DNA of 64,000 bases from Acidimicrobiia bacterium. GTDB lineage: Bacteria; Actinomycetota; Acidimicrobiia; Acidimicrobiales; Acidimicrobilacustridaceae. Shown piece by piece: positions 8,665 through 17,035 of this stretch (position 1 is the first letter of the stretch; each line of letters starts with the position of its first letter). The notes below the pieces were generated by a model, which searched no databases, was not told the DNA's origin, and saw nothing but the letters and a program-made list of their open reading frames with translations. The stretch is taken from positions 79,355-143,354 of the forward strand of contig JAFIEP010000129.1 of the NCBI GenBank assembly GCA_020832495.1, read 5' to 3'. The position numbers were made by a program, and so were the translations under genes.

Positions 8665-8917
8665 ACCCGCAGTGTACCCACCGCCGATGACACGGAAACA
8701 CCCCGGATCACAGGTCCGAGGGCCACGGCGACGCTCCGTGCCGGTTCGGCCGCGACCACCTGTGGCCGGTCACCGCCGGTGGTCGACGAAGCGCACCGAG
8801 TGCGATCGCCGCCCCAGCTTCGCCCCCCACGGGCGACGGCCACACGTAGCGTCCGCCGTCGCACACCCGTCCCGGATCCACGAGCAGCCGGACGTCAGCC
8901 GGAAGGACGATCAGCCT
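8665..8917. promoter_or_regulatory. Divergent intergenic region before the Tad-type operon
   Basis: About 250 bases between the HTH gene and the first pilus gene. A ribosome site GGAAGGA at 8901-8907 sits ten bases before the GTG at 8918. I see no clear repeat, and no promoter box stands out above background. Confidence 0.4.
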
Positions 8918-9673
8918 GTGGGCCCCACCCTCTCTCCCCCTCGCCACGATGACCGCCCACCCACCTCACCCACCGCAGAGGACAGCGTCGGTGCCGGCGG
9001 CACGTCAGGTCCGCAGCCCAAACGGTTCGGCCGGTCGTCTCCTCTGTGGAGCGGCCGTGCCGCGGTCGGGGCGCTCCTCGTGGCGGCGGCAGCGGTGGGC
9101 ACCTACGCCGCCGCCCGGCCGGGCCCACCACCCGTCCCACCCGATGTCCTGGTGGCCAGCGAGCACGTGCCGGCCGGGACACCGCTGGCCGAGGCCTCGC
9201 TGGTTGCCTCCCCCGTGGCGCTTCCCGACGACGTCCTGCAGCGCGTCCTGCAACCTGATGCCGACCTCGCCGGACTGGTGACCGCCGTCCCGCTGCACGC
9301 CGGCGATCCGCTCTTCGTGGCGACGGTCACCGACGCCGATCGGTCCCCGCTCCACGACCGTGTCGAGCTGGCGATCCGCCTCCCGGCCCAGGACGCCCTC
9401 CACGGGCGAGTCCGCGCCGGGGAGGTGCTGGCCGTCGTGGGCGCTGAGGCCTCCTCCCCCGACAGCACCCTGGTGGTGCTCAGCGGGGACGCCCTCGTGG
9501 TGTCCGCTGACGTGTCCGACAGCACGACCCTCGGCGCGACGGACACGGTCGACCTCGTCATGGCGCTCCCCCCGCACGACCTGCTCGGCGTGGTCGCCGC
9601 CCACCGCAGCGGCGGCGTGCACGTCGTGCGCGCCGGCCGCACCACCAACCTGTCGGGCCGAGGCGACCGATGA
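8918..9673 (+). CDS. SAF-domain protein, CpaB/RcpC-like, Tad pilus operon
   Basis: 251 residues. After a polar N-terminus (~50 residues) a single membrane helix (AAVGALLVAAAAVGTYAAA) is followed by a SAF domain: PDVLVASEHVPAGTPLAEAS and the AVPLHAGDPLF segment. This is the arrangement of CpaB/RcpC, the Tad pilus assembly protein thought to act at the cell envelope. GTG at 8918 with its GGAAGGA ribosome site fixes the start. The stop overlaps the next gene (ATGA). The branch is divergent and shorter than proteobacterial RcpC, as expected in a single-membrane organism. Confidence 0.78.
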   Translation: MGPTLSPPRHDDRPPTSPTAEDSVGAGGTSGPQPKRFGRSSPLWSGRAAVGALLVAAAAVGTYAAARPGPPPVPPDVLVASEHVPAGTPLAEASLVASPVALPDDVLQRVLQPDADLAGLVTAVPLHAGDPLFVATVTDADRSPLHDRVELAIRLPAQDALHGRVRAGEVLAVVGAEASSPDSTLVVLSGDALVVSADVSDSTTLGATDTVDLVMALPPHDLLGVVAAHRSGGVHVVRAGRTTNLSGRGDR

Positions 9674-10956
9674 GTGAACGCTGGGTCCTCCTCGTGGCGG
9701 CGCATCCGCGGTCGTCGTGGTTCCGGGAGGTCACTCGGTGGGCATCCACCGCAGCAGCACCCATTGAGGTGTCGGTGTGTCTCACCAGCGACCAGGTGAC
9801 CACCGCGCTCACCTCCGGCCGAACCCACTCAGCGGTCCTGGTCGATGACGGCTTCGCCGACCTCGAGCGGGACCTGCTCGCCACCGCCCATCGCCGCGGC
9901 GTGCCGACGGTGGTCGTCGGGGACCCGGGCCGGCACGATCGATGGCGACGTCTCGGCGCCACGGGAACGCTCCCGGCGAGCTTCGGCCCCGAGGCGTTGC
10001 TGGACGCCCTGGGTGACCTCGCTCGACCCGTCGAGCAGATCCCCTCCCCCGCCACCCTGCGCACGCCACAGCCGGTCCACGCCCGACGAGCGCGGGTGAT
10101 CACCGTGACCGGGGTGCCGGGGAGTGGCACGTCCACCCTGGCGCGGGCGGTGGCCGAGGGTCTCGGGCGATCGCAGGCCACCTTGCTGGCCGACCTGGCG
10201 CTGCACGCCGACCAGGCCGTACTCCACGACGTCGGCGACGTGGTGCCGGGGCTCCCCGAACTCCTCGAGGCGTGTCGCTTCGGCGACCCCGACCGGACGA
10301 CGCCGCTCGAGTTCTGCTGGTCCGCCGAGCACCTCCCGCACCTGCTGCTCCTCGGCCTCCGCCACCCCTCCGACTGGGTGACCGTCCGTCCGGCAGCACT
10401 GAGTACTGCGCTGGCGTGGTGTGCGGCAGCCTTCGAGGCCTGCGTGATCGACGTCGACCACGACGTCGAGGGCGAGGAGCGCACCGGCTCGGTGGACGTG
10501 GAGGACCGCCACCGTCTGGCACGCAGCGCCCTCGGCTGGGCAGATGTCGTGCTCGTCACCGCACCACCCGACGTGCGCGGCATCCACCGCCTCAGTGGGC
10601 TGCTCCGGCGGCTCGAGGAGTTCGGGGTCGACGGGAGCCGCCTCCAACCAGTGTTCATCGGCCCGACACCACGATCCGGGGTCCGTTCCGCACAGCGAGC
10701 CGTCGAGCAGCTGCGCCCATCCCCCGCCGGCCACCTGGCCACGGCAGTGCGCCGCCCGGCGTGGTTCCCGACGCACCGAGGCGTCGAGCGGGCAGTACGA
10801 GACGCCAGGCCGCTGCCCCACAACCTGGTGACCCAGGCCGCCGCGCTGGCCGATGCCGCCCTTCGGAACGCAGCACCGCACACACCGACCGTGGAGGAGA
10901 CCCCGGAGCCCGTCGCTCCCGGATCGCTCGGCCACTGGTACGAGGACGTCCCGTGA
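9670..10956 (+). CDS. CpaE/TadZ-like ATPase-fold protein with degenerate P-loop
   Basis: 428 residues. Residues ~1-115 resemble a receiver-like domain (WVLLVAAHPRSSWFREV...HSAVLVDDGF). A MinD/ParA-like domain follows, starting at VITVTGVPGSGTSTLARAVA. The P-loop reads GVPGSGTST where a lysine would be expected (GKS/T), so ATP hydrolysis is doubtful; degenerate P-loops are known in TadZ/CpaE proteins. CpaE/TadZ localises Tad pilus machinery at the cell pole. The stop overlaps the GTG start of the ATPase gene by four bases. The C-terminus is Pro/Glu-rich. Confidence 0.8.
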   Translation: MSERWVLLVAAHPRSSWFREVTRWASTAAAPIEVSVCLTSDQVTTALTSGRTHSAVLVDDGFADLERDLLATAHRRGVPTVVVGDPGRHDRWRRLGATGTLPASFGPEALLDALGDLARPVEQIPSPATLRTPQPVHARRARVITVTGVPGSGTSTLARAVAEGLGRSQATLLADLALHADQAVLHDVGDVVPGLPELLEACRFGDPDRTTPLEFCWSAEHLPHLLLLGLRHPSDWVTVRPAALSTALAWCAAAFEACVIDVDHDVEGEERTGSVDVEDRHRLARSALGWADVVLVTAPPDVRGIHRLSGLLRRLEEFGVDGSRLQPVFIGPTPRSGVRSAQRAVEQLRPSPAGHLATAVRRPAWFPTHRGVERAVRDARPLPHNLVTQAAALADAALRNAAPHTPTVEETPEPVAPGSLGHWYEDVP

Positions 10957-11228
10957 CCGTCGGCGACATCACGACGTCACCGCAGCAGGCACTCGAGCGG
11001 CTCGTCCAGGACCGCGCCCGGCACCTCGACAACAGCACCGACCCCACGGTGCTCGAGGCCGAGTTGTCGGTCCTCATCGACGAGGAGATCGGGCGGTGGA
11101 ACGACGACGTGCGACGGGGCATCCGTCAGCAGGCGCTCGAACCAGTTGCAGCCGTGGCCCACCGCGCACGCTGCAACCTGGCGCGCTACGGCCCGCTGAC
11201 CAGCCTCCTCGACGACGACGACGTGTGA
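10953..11228 (+). pseudogene. cpaF: CpaF/TadA secretion ATPase, 5' fragment split by the island
   Basis: 91 residues in frame from GTG at 10953, coupled to the gene before. The sequence (DITTSPQQALERLVQDRARH... LEAELSVLIDEEIGRWNDDV ... ARYGPLTSLLDDDDV) is the helical N-terminus of a CpaF/TadA-type ATPase, which normally runs from a GxGPLxxLLxDxxV block straight into xEVMVNGPDxVxV. Here a TGA at 11226-11228 follows DDDDV, and the next expected residues, EVMVNAPDLIFV, appear 24 kb away at 35326. The stop lies in or at the edge of the inserted DNA. This is a gene interruption, not a short natural gene. A translated 91-residue peptide would lack all catalytic motifs. Confidence 0.9.
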
Positions 11229-11247
11229 GGCTCCTATGTGAAGGATC

Positions 11248-11298
11248 GGGGTGCGCGAAACGCTGGGGTGCGCGTCTCGGAGCGCTCCGGCCCGTCGC
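11248..11298 (+). repeat. Left terminal inverted repeat (51 bp)
   Basis: Aligned with the reverse complement of 35202-35252 it matches at 48 of 51 positions (differences at repeat positions 13, 28 and 45). It contains two GGGGTGCGCG units 17 bases apart and the perfect 12-base palindrome CGGAGCGCTCCG. A third GTGCGCG copy lies inward at 11323. The layout fits paired recombinase-binding sites. Confidence 0.9.
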
Positions 11299-11760
11299 TC
11301 CTGCCAATGCTTCCAGGTCAGGGTGCGCGAAACTCGGGACGCGTTCCGGACACTGCAGGCACCGCTGTCGGCAGTCCGCGCAAGGGTGGGGATCTGCGCA
11401 GACACTTGCCGAGCTCCGGTGTCGAGCGGTTGTGGAGACCACCGACACGGCCGACAGGCTGTGGGGCGGAGGCCGCATCGCGACGAGGTCGTCCACGCGT
11501 CGAACTTCACGTCGAAGACCGCCGGCGGCCCCCGACATTCGATGGGTTCAAGAGGTGCCGGCTACCGCTGAGGTCTGAGCCTCCAGCGCTCACGGGCCGG
11601 ATGTCGCTCGCAGGAAGGTTGGTCAGACTCGCAGCGATGAGGCGGGTCCCGGGTTCCGCTGGAGGCGCTGTGCGCATTCTCCCTGCAAGGCGCTTCTCGG
11701 CGAGGATCGGTGTCCACCGACAAACGCGCCCTTCATCCATTCGGCGCTCGATGCGGGTGG
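11299..11760. other. Left-end non-coding stretch of the island
   Basis: About 460 bases with no credible gene. Besides the inward GTGCGCG copy at 11323-11329 I see nothing conserved. The frame open across 11238-11768 gives Arg/Pro-rich protein without a recognisable fold and does not look like an antitoxin. Confidence 0.5.
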
Positions 11761-11766
11761 TACCGT
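11761..11766 (+). promoter_or_regulatory. Candidate -10 box for a leaderless mazF-like transcript
   Basis: TACCGT ends five bases before the ATG at 11772, too close for a ribosome site, which is the layout of leaderless actinobacterial transcripts. Confidence 0.4.
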
Positions 11767-11771
11767 AGGGC

Positions 11772-12137
11772 ATGGCCACCCTACCGATTCGACGTGGCGA
11801 CGTTGTATGGGTGAACCTCAAAGGAGCGATCGGGGCCGAGAAGCAGAAGACGCGTCCATGCGTAGTCGTCCAGAACAACCGTGGGAACACGGCAAGCGCG
11901 GTAACGATCGTGGCGCCTCTCACTGACGCGAACCAAGCCAAGGAGTACCGGGAGCATGTGCTGGTGGAGGCAACCGAGCTCGGTCCAGGGGCGAAGCGAT
12001 CTGTCGTTGACTGCGGGCAACTCCGGACTATCGACCGAGATCAACGCATTGATCTGGCGCGAGGGGTGACAGCTCGCCTGTCTGCGGCGACGATGGCAAA
12101 GATCGACGAGGCGCTGCGCGCGAGCTTGGCGCTGTAG
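11772..12137 (+). CDS. MazF/PemK-family endoribonuclease toxin, no visible antitoxin
   Basis: 121 residues. The N-terminal IRRGDVVWVNL and KTRPCVVVQNNRGN segments are the PemK/MazF signature (RGDvw.v.L..., RP.VVvqN), followed by TIVAPLT and the SVVDCGQLRTIDRDQRI block. These match the barrel core of the sequence-specific mRNA interferase. Usually an antitoxin gene sits just upstream and overlaps; here no small upstream ORF fits. The RHH protein at the far end of the island (33885-34094) is not adjacent. The gene starts directly behind a TACCGT box, so leaderless translation is likely. It may stabilise the island as an addiction module or be a lone nuclease. Confidence 0.85.
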   Translation: MATLPIRRGDVVWVNLKGAIGAEKQKTRPCVVVQNNRGNTASAVTIVAPLTDANQAKEYREHVLVEATELGPGAKRSVVDCGQLRTIDRDQRIDLARGVTARLSAATMAKIDEALRASLAL

Positions 12138-12480
12138 GCCACCCAACAGGTGGTCGGACTGCACGGCCGCTGGGAAGCAGAACCCAGGCGAACAGGGCTC
12201 TCGCCGGCCGCTAGAGCTACTCTGCGAAGGCCCGTCTGGGGCGACAAGGTGTTGCTGCTTGCGGAATGCCATGCGAGTTGGCTCGTTCGCTTCAGCTACA
12301 AGGACGTGGCGGCGAGGGCGAGTCCAACCGACTGGCCGGAACTGTAGGGGTCTGGAGGTGAGGGTCCGCGAGCGCTGCAGCGGAGCGCAGCGAGATCGGT
12401 GGTGTTTGGCGCCGTCGATACCATGAGCGAGAAGAAGCACATCTGCGTCCACCGATCGCAGGTCGTTGACCAGCTTGCGC
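12138..12480. other. Non-coding stretch after the mazF-like gene
   Basis: About 340 bases; no convincing ORF, repeat or terminator seen. Confidence 0.4.
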
Positions 12481-12681
12481 TCAGATCTCGATCACTTCGA
12501 AATCGGCTTCGTCGTCAGTTAGTGGGTAGTCGCCTGGGTTGGACATGTGGAGGATCTCCTGACCCTGGCTGTAGCAGCTCGCCATGTACATCCCGTAGTC
12601 GTTCGCCTCCGACTCGGACTCACACAGCTCCTCCAGTTCATGACTCGTCCCGTCAGAGAACGTGATTACCACCTTGTACAT
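12481..12681 (-). CDS. Small acidic unknown protein
   Basis: 66 residues, beginning MYKVVITFSDGTSHELEELC, with 19 Asp/Glu residues. A good ribosome site (TGGAGGT) precedes the ATG. The N-terminal pattern, beta strand-turn-strand with FSDGT, suggests a small alpha/beta fold. No family is recognised. It is encoded on the recombinase strand, downstream of the small coiled-coil gene with a 133-base gap, so it may be read through from the recombinase operon. Base composition is lower in GC than the chromosomal genes. Confidence 0.6.
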   Translation of the reverse strand: MYKVVITFSDGTSHELEELCESESEANDYGMYMASCYSQGQEILHMSNPGDYPLTDDEADFEVIEI

Positions 12682-12814
12682 GCGCTACCTCCAGCCCGTA
12701 GATGAGACTTCGCCATTGGCACGTCGTCAGAGAGCGTGCCTTTGTCCGTCGATCGTAGGACGTCGCTGGACCGCACGTCAGGAGCACGTGGCGTCGAGCC
12801 ACGCTGCGACGCGG

Positions 12815-13216
12815 TCAGGGGTGACGGAGCGGGACGACGTTCGCGGGGTTGGCGGACCGTTGGTGGTCGAGTTCCATCTGTAGGAGGTAGATGGCGTCGC
12901 GCAGGCTGGCGTTCTCTGCTTCGACTTCGACGAGTCGTCGGCGTGTGTCGTTGCGGGCGGCGTTCGCTGCCGCGAGTTGGGCATTGAGTTTGTCGATGAG
13001 GTTCGGGGCGCCACCGCCTTCGGCTTTGGCTGCTGCGAGCGCTTCCAGTTCGCTGCGGACCGGGCTGCGGATGATGGCGGTGCGTGGGACGTCGGCCTCG
13101 ATGGCGAGCGATCGGACGGTAAGGCTGCCGGTCGTGGAGCGTGTGTAGGTTCCGTCGACGAGCCGTTGGAGCGCGGCGCGAATGTCGTTGTCGCGGTCAA
13201 GCTTCGGGCGGCCCAT
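12815..13216 (-). CDS. Small wHTH-coiled-coil accessory protein of the recombinase operon (TnpC/DUF6262-like)
   Basis: 133 residues from ATG at 13216, overlapping the third recombinase gene by 20 bases. Residues ~1-60 (MGRPKLDRDNDIRAALQRLV ... LTVRSLAIEADVPRTAIIRS) look like a TetR/wHTH-type DNA-binding helix pair; residues ~60-125 form a long coiled coil (DKLNAQLAAANAARNDTRRR then LVEVEAENASLRDAIYLLQM). The same layout is found in the small TnpC/DUF6262-type proteins that accompany Tn554-type recombinase pairs in Gram-positive bacteria. It probably helps place the recombinases on the element ends. Homology to TnpC is inferred from architecture and position, not shown. An overlapping frame (12778-13200) is a shadow. 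Confidence 0.65.
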   Translation of the reverse strand: MGRPKLDRDNDIRAALQRLVDGTYTRSTTGSLTVRSLAIEADVPRTAIIRSPVRSELEALAAAKAEGGGAPNLIDKLNAQLAAANAARNDTRRRLVEVEAENASLRDAIYLLQMELDHQRSANPANVVPLRHP

Positions 13217-15314
13217 GGGGCTCCTCCTCGGTGGCGGCGAGTGCTTCACGCGCGTTGGCTTGGCGCTGCTCGAGGCTGCGGATGAGGGGTGTGGGTTTCG
13301 GCTGGCGCTTTCGTGCGGCAGCAAGTTCCACGGTGACTACATGCTCTTCGTTTTTCCAGGCTTCGCGGTGCTGGGATCCGATGTATGAGTTGTTGCAGGA
13401 GACTTGTTGGCATAGGTGCGGGCGGGGTTCGCCGCGTTGCTCGATGGGTGTGCCGGTCCAGCATTTCGCGTGGGCGGAGTCGTATACGCACATGTTGAGG
13501 GGCATCGCTCGGACGTCTCTGAGCTGGAGGTGCCGGTCGATCTCCGCTTCGCTGGCGATCATTGGACCGATGGTCTCGAGGTAGTCTCGGGTGTGCGGCG
13601 ACAGCTTCGCTGGGCTTCCGTCGTTGAGGGTGTCGCAGGCGTCGAGGAGGGACACTGCGATGTGTACTCGGCGTTGGGTTTCGATTTCGTGGAGCAGTCC
13701 GTCTTGGGGACCGCCGGCATACATTTCGGAGGTGAGCGGCGACACGTGTTTGAACTGGCGTTTCAGGGCGACGGTCCCGCCTGGGGTTGATGCGATGTAC
13801 CTGGCGAGCGTTTTTCGCAGTGCCCTGCCGTTGACCGGGACGAGCTCACCGGGGATGAATGGCCCGTCGTCCGTCGAGAAGCGGCGGTTAACCCAGCGGG
13901 TGAAGACGTTGAGAGTGGTTGACGCGGCGCCCAGGTTCTTGAGGACCAACCCGATGTTCGTTCCAGGTGTGAGCTTTGCCGTCGTACCGCCGTTCATCCA
14001 GTAGGCGTGTTCGAGGTGCGCTGCTTCGATGTCGCGGAGGACAGCCAAGGCGGTGTGAGCGTGCGGGGAGCACACCCATTCCGCTTCGGGTCCGCCGCGC
14101 AACCCCTGACCCTTGACAAGTCGGCCGCGCAGCCGGTAGCGGGTGGCTCCGGTTGCTGACGTGGTCGTGACGGCGGCGTCGGGCGGCATCGCCAGCAGTT
14201 CGTGCAGACGCAGCCCGCTGCCGAACAGGATGACGATGAGGCACGCCTGGATGGCCGCTACTCGCAGTTGCTGAAGTTCCGATGGGTGCATGGGTTGCGG
14301 GAGCCATGGCCCGCCGATCGCGGGGAAGTGGGCGACTGGCAGTCCGAGCCCGACTGGTTCGAGACCCAGACGTTCGCCGGCCTCCTTGACTCGCTCGCAC
14401 AGTCGTCCCCGCAGCGCGTGCGGTTGCCCGCAGAGCAGCCCGATGAGCGGCCAGTCAGGCTGCGTCGGGTTGGAGCGAGACGCAGGCACGGGTTCGGAGC
14501 GTCGCTCGAGTCCGTTGAGGTAGTGATCGACGTCGTCGACGGTCGCGCGGTGGGCTGGGCCGCTGGATGTCGCGGCTTCGAGGAGCTGCGTGTGGTGGCG
14601 GATCGCGGCTGTGACATCCGCTGCGCCTGCAGTTACCAGGTGGAGAGCAACTTCGAGCATGGGAGCCATCTGCGACTCGGGGATCACTTTGGTTTTCGTG
14701 GCGGAGTTCCTGCGAGCGGTGCCGGCGGGTGGCCGGTACGAGAAGTCGCTGGGGGTGAGGGGTCGGCTGAGCATTGACCTGTAGCGATGGAGGTGGTTGA
14801 CGCAGGTGAGCACTCCACGCACCCCACTCCAGCCACACCTTTCGTGCACGGCCTCGAAGAATGCGTGGATCGTGTCGGGGGTTTGCGCGTCGGCGTCGAC
14901 GCCGATGGCGACGCTGTAGGTCAACCACCAGTACAAGTGCGCGGTCAATCCGGCGAGGATGGCTGGCGACTTCGGTCGCACAGCGGCTGGGACCGGCGGC
15001 TCGATCCCGTTGATGACGAGGTAGATGCCCTCCTTCAAGGCGAACGTGATGTCTTCTGGAAGATCAGTGGAGAGTCCAGGTCCGACGAATGGTCCCGAGC
15101 TTCGACGGCCAGCGAACCTCGCCTGGAAGCTCGATCGCGGCATCCCCGGTGCGCAACATGCAGGCGCGAGATCCCAGCAGTCGTCCCCGAGTCGGGGGAT
15201 CGGTGCGTCCGCGTCGAGGACATCTCCGGTCCACACGAGCGTGTCTGGCCCTAGCCTGAGTTCGGATCCGGTGTCTGCCGCGCTTTTTGGGTTCTCTGCA
15301 GTTGTAAGTCTCAC
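13197..15314 (-). CDS. Tyrosine recombinase, third of the trio (long, with Cys-rich tail)
   Basis: 705 residues. The catalytic part lies at roughly residues 350-560: ILFGSGLRLHELLAMPP holds the first arginine, NGRALRKTLARYIAS the second-box arginine region, and FKHVSPLTSEMYAGG the H...Y box with the probable nucleophile Tyr. The H of the usual HxLR is replaced in this divergent version by N-G-R-A-L-R. A Cys-rich tail follows (LNMCVYDSAHAKCW ... HLCQQVSCNNSYIG), likely a zinc site. It starts at GTG 15314, overlapping the preceding recombinase by four bases. In size and tail it resembles Tn554 TnpB-type proteins. Confidence 0.82.
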   Translation of the reverse strand: MRLTTAENPKSAADTGSELRLGPDTLVWTGDVLDADAPIPRLGDDCWDLAPACCAPGMPRSSFQARFAGRRSSGPFVGPGLSTDLPEDITFALKEGIYLVINGIEPPVPAAVRPKSPAILAGLTAHLYWWLTYSVAIGVDADAQTPDTIHAFFEAVHERCGWSGVRGVLTCVNHLHRYRSMLSRPLTPSDFSYRPPAGTARRNSATKTKVIPESQMAPMLEVALHLVTAGAADVTAAIRHHTQLLEAATSSGPAHRATVDDVDHYLNGLERRSEPVPASRSNPTQPDWPLIGLLCGQPHALRGRLCERVKEAGERLGLEPVGLGLPVAHFPAIGGPWLPQPMHPSELQQLRVAAIQACLIVILFGSGLRLHELLAMPPDAAVTTTSATGATRYRLRGRLVKGQGLRGGPEAEWVCSPHAHTALAVLRDIEAAHLEHAYWMNGGTTAKLTPGTNIGLVLKNLGAASTTLNVFTRWVNRRFSTDDGPFIPGELVPVNGRALRKTLARYIASTPGGTVALKRQFKHVSPLTSEMYAGGPQDGLLHEIETQRRVHIAVSLLDACDTLNDGSPAKLSPHTRDYLETIGPMIASEAEIDRHLQLRDVRAMPLNMCVYDSAHAKCWTGTPIEQRGEPRPHLCQQVSCNNSYIGSQHREAWKNEEHVVTVELAAARKRQPKPTPLIRSLEQRQANAREALAATEEEPHGPPEA

Positions 15315-17035
15315 GGGTTGGTCCCCTTGTCCGTCTCGGTGTCGATTCGTTGGTCGGCGGCTTTCACGGTCTCAGCATCGAACTCGGGGAGGTACCGGTC
15401 GTGGATCACGTCCCAGGCCAGCCCGTGGACCAGACGAAAGTCGTGATCGCTCATGGTGTCGCGGGCGGTGAGCAGCGTCCTCCGGTAGCGGAGCACCTGC
15501 TCGAGGTGGCGTGCTCCGACCACCAGCACAGCGTTCGCGCACCCCCAGCAGGCGTGCCCGGCGACCGGACACACTTCGCCTTTCGCCGACATCGGACCGT
15601 TCGTAATGTCGACGCAGGAGCCGAAGTGTGCGTCGAGACGACCGTCGACGACTTTGTCGTGGGTGGCTGCGTCAACGTCGTCGTGGCGATCCGCCGGGTG
15701 GATGATCCGGTGCCGCACCTCGAATGCCTTGTCGATGCTGAGCTCGACGGATTGGTCGTGGTAGTCGGCTAGTTCGGGCAGGTCTGCGTAGTAGGCGTCG
15801 GCCACCGCCAGTGTTTGGCCGTTCGCGAACCGGTGCAGGTTGCCGTCGCGTAGGTAGTCGACGCGCCGGTACCACTTCCGAACGCGCCGCAGGGTGATCC
15901 GTAGCGGCTCGCCGTTTTCGACGAGGTCGAGGCCGCGTCGAGTCATCCACCGCCGCCAGTCCTTGCTGTAGATGCCGAGCTCGAAGCCAGCGAAGGTCCT
16001 GATAGTCGTTCCTTCAGTAGGGCCGGGCGCTCTCCGTTTCAGGGCGACCCATACGTCAAGCACGTCTCGTCCCGTTTCGTTCGACAGCTGCTTGCGCCCC
16101 GGCTCGGTCGCCTTGATGACGAAGCGCAGTACGGCGGCCGGGCTGAGTGGTGTGCCGTCACGGAGCGGCCGGTCCTGGTAGTGGCGACCCGCCGCGCGAC
16201 GCTTCGTCACGGCGACGGTCGCGGAGCCACCGCCCTGGGCGGACATGCACCCGACCTGGAGTGTCCGCACACAGTCCGGCTCCCAACCGGTCACAAAGCT
16301 GAACAGCAGCAGCAGCGACATCGCTTCGTCGGTGTCGAGCACGTACGGCTCCGTCCGCCACCGTCGCCGGATCTGCCAGTAGTGACGGACGCACGCACCG
16401 AACAAGGCCCTCGCGGCGTCGTCGGGCAACGGCGCCGACTTCCCGAGCCTGGGGTTCGCGAGCGTCGGAGCGCGCGTGTACCCCAACCGCGCCACGAACC
16501 GCTCGTCACCGAGCCCGTGGTACTCGGCGACCGAGGCCAACAGGTTCCGGGCATCGAGCCACTGGTTCCGAGCGGTCACCTCGTTGGATGCACCTGATCG
16601 CGCCCGCTGCAAGAAGAACTCCTCAAGCTGGTCGGCGGTCGCCCAGGTCACCGACTCGATGCCCACGGTCGCAGCGCCCAAACCCGCCGTCCGCATGAAC
16701 TGGAGAAGCAGCCGAGCGGCGCACGTAGTGCGGCCGATCCGTCGAATGCTGCTGTACTGCTCGCCAGGGCGGGACTGGTCAGCGATCATGGCGCCGATCT
16801 GCTCCCTGAGCCGCCCGGCCGGCAGCGCAGACCTCAGCCTGAACGTCCGTTGTCGCCCGCTCGTCGGATCGGTATGCACCAAGACGAGGTCGCCGAGCGG
16901 GCCGTCGGGGTGGGTGGGTTCGACCAGCCGCGGGACTGGGTCACCTGGTACTCCGAGGTCCGCGCGGCGGCCCCGACGTTTCCGCGGTGACAGCGAGTTG
17001 TCGCACCCGGCGGTTGTGGCGTCGGTGGAGGTCAC
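15311..17035 (-). CDS. Tyrosine recombinase-like protein, second of the trio, partly degenerate active site
   Basis: 574 residues. It has a SAM-like N-terminal DNA-binding part, then a recombinase-type catalytic fold. The first arginine box reads SFVTGWEPDCVRTLQVG, without the usual G-[LMY]-R; the second region reads RITLRRVRKWYRRVDYL, and a tyrosine pair sits in AVADAYYADLPELADYH. A C-terminal C-x6-C-x2-C cluster (CPVAGHACWGCANAV) may bind zinc. The missing Arg suggests a structural or DNA-binding partner, as reported for some members of multi-recombinase operons. Start and stop both overlap neighbours by four bases, so the three are translated as a unit. Confidence 0.78.
   Translation of the reverse strand: MTSTDATTAGCDNSLSPRKRRGRRADLGVPGDPVPRLVEPTHPDGPLGDLVLVHTDPTSGRQRTFRLRSALPAGRLREQIGAMIADQSRPGEQYSSIRRIGRTTCAARLLLQFMRTAGLGAATVGIESVTWATADQLEEFFLQRARSGASNEVTARNQWLDARNLLASVAEYHGLGDERFVARLGYTRAPTLANPRLGKSAPLPDDAARALFGACVRHYWQIRRRWRTEPYVLDTDEAMSLLLLFSFVTGWEPDCVRTLQVGCMSAQGGGSATVAVTKRRAAGRHYQDRPLRDGTPLSPAAVLRFVIKATEPGRKQLSNETGRDVLDVWVALKRRAPGPTEGTTIRTFAGFELGIYSKDWRRWMTRRGLDLVENGEPLRITLRRVRKWYRRVDYLRDGNLHRFANGQTLAVADAYYADLPELADYHDQSVELSIDKAFEVRHRIIHPADRHDDVDAATHDKVVDGRLDAHFGSCVDITNGPMSAKGEVCPVAGHACWGCANAVLVVGARHLEQVLRYRRTLLTARDTMSDHDFRLVHGLAWDVIHDRYLPEFDAETVKAADQRIDTETDKGTNP

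Noticed and set aside
11238..11768. ORF upstream of the mazF-like gene as an antitoxin
   Set aside because: Arg/Pro-rich without fold, and its frame runs over the terminal repeat.
12778..13200. Minus-strand 140-residue frame overlapping the small recombinase-operon gene
   Set aside because: Same strand but shifted frame; Arg/Pro/Ser-rich, while the 12815-13216 frame gives an HTH and coiled coil.
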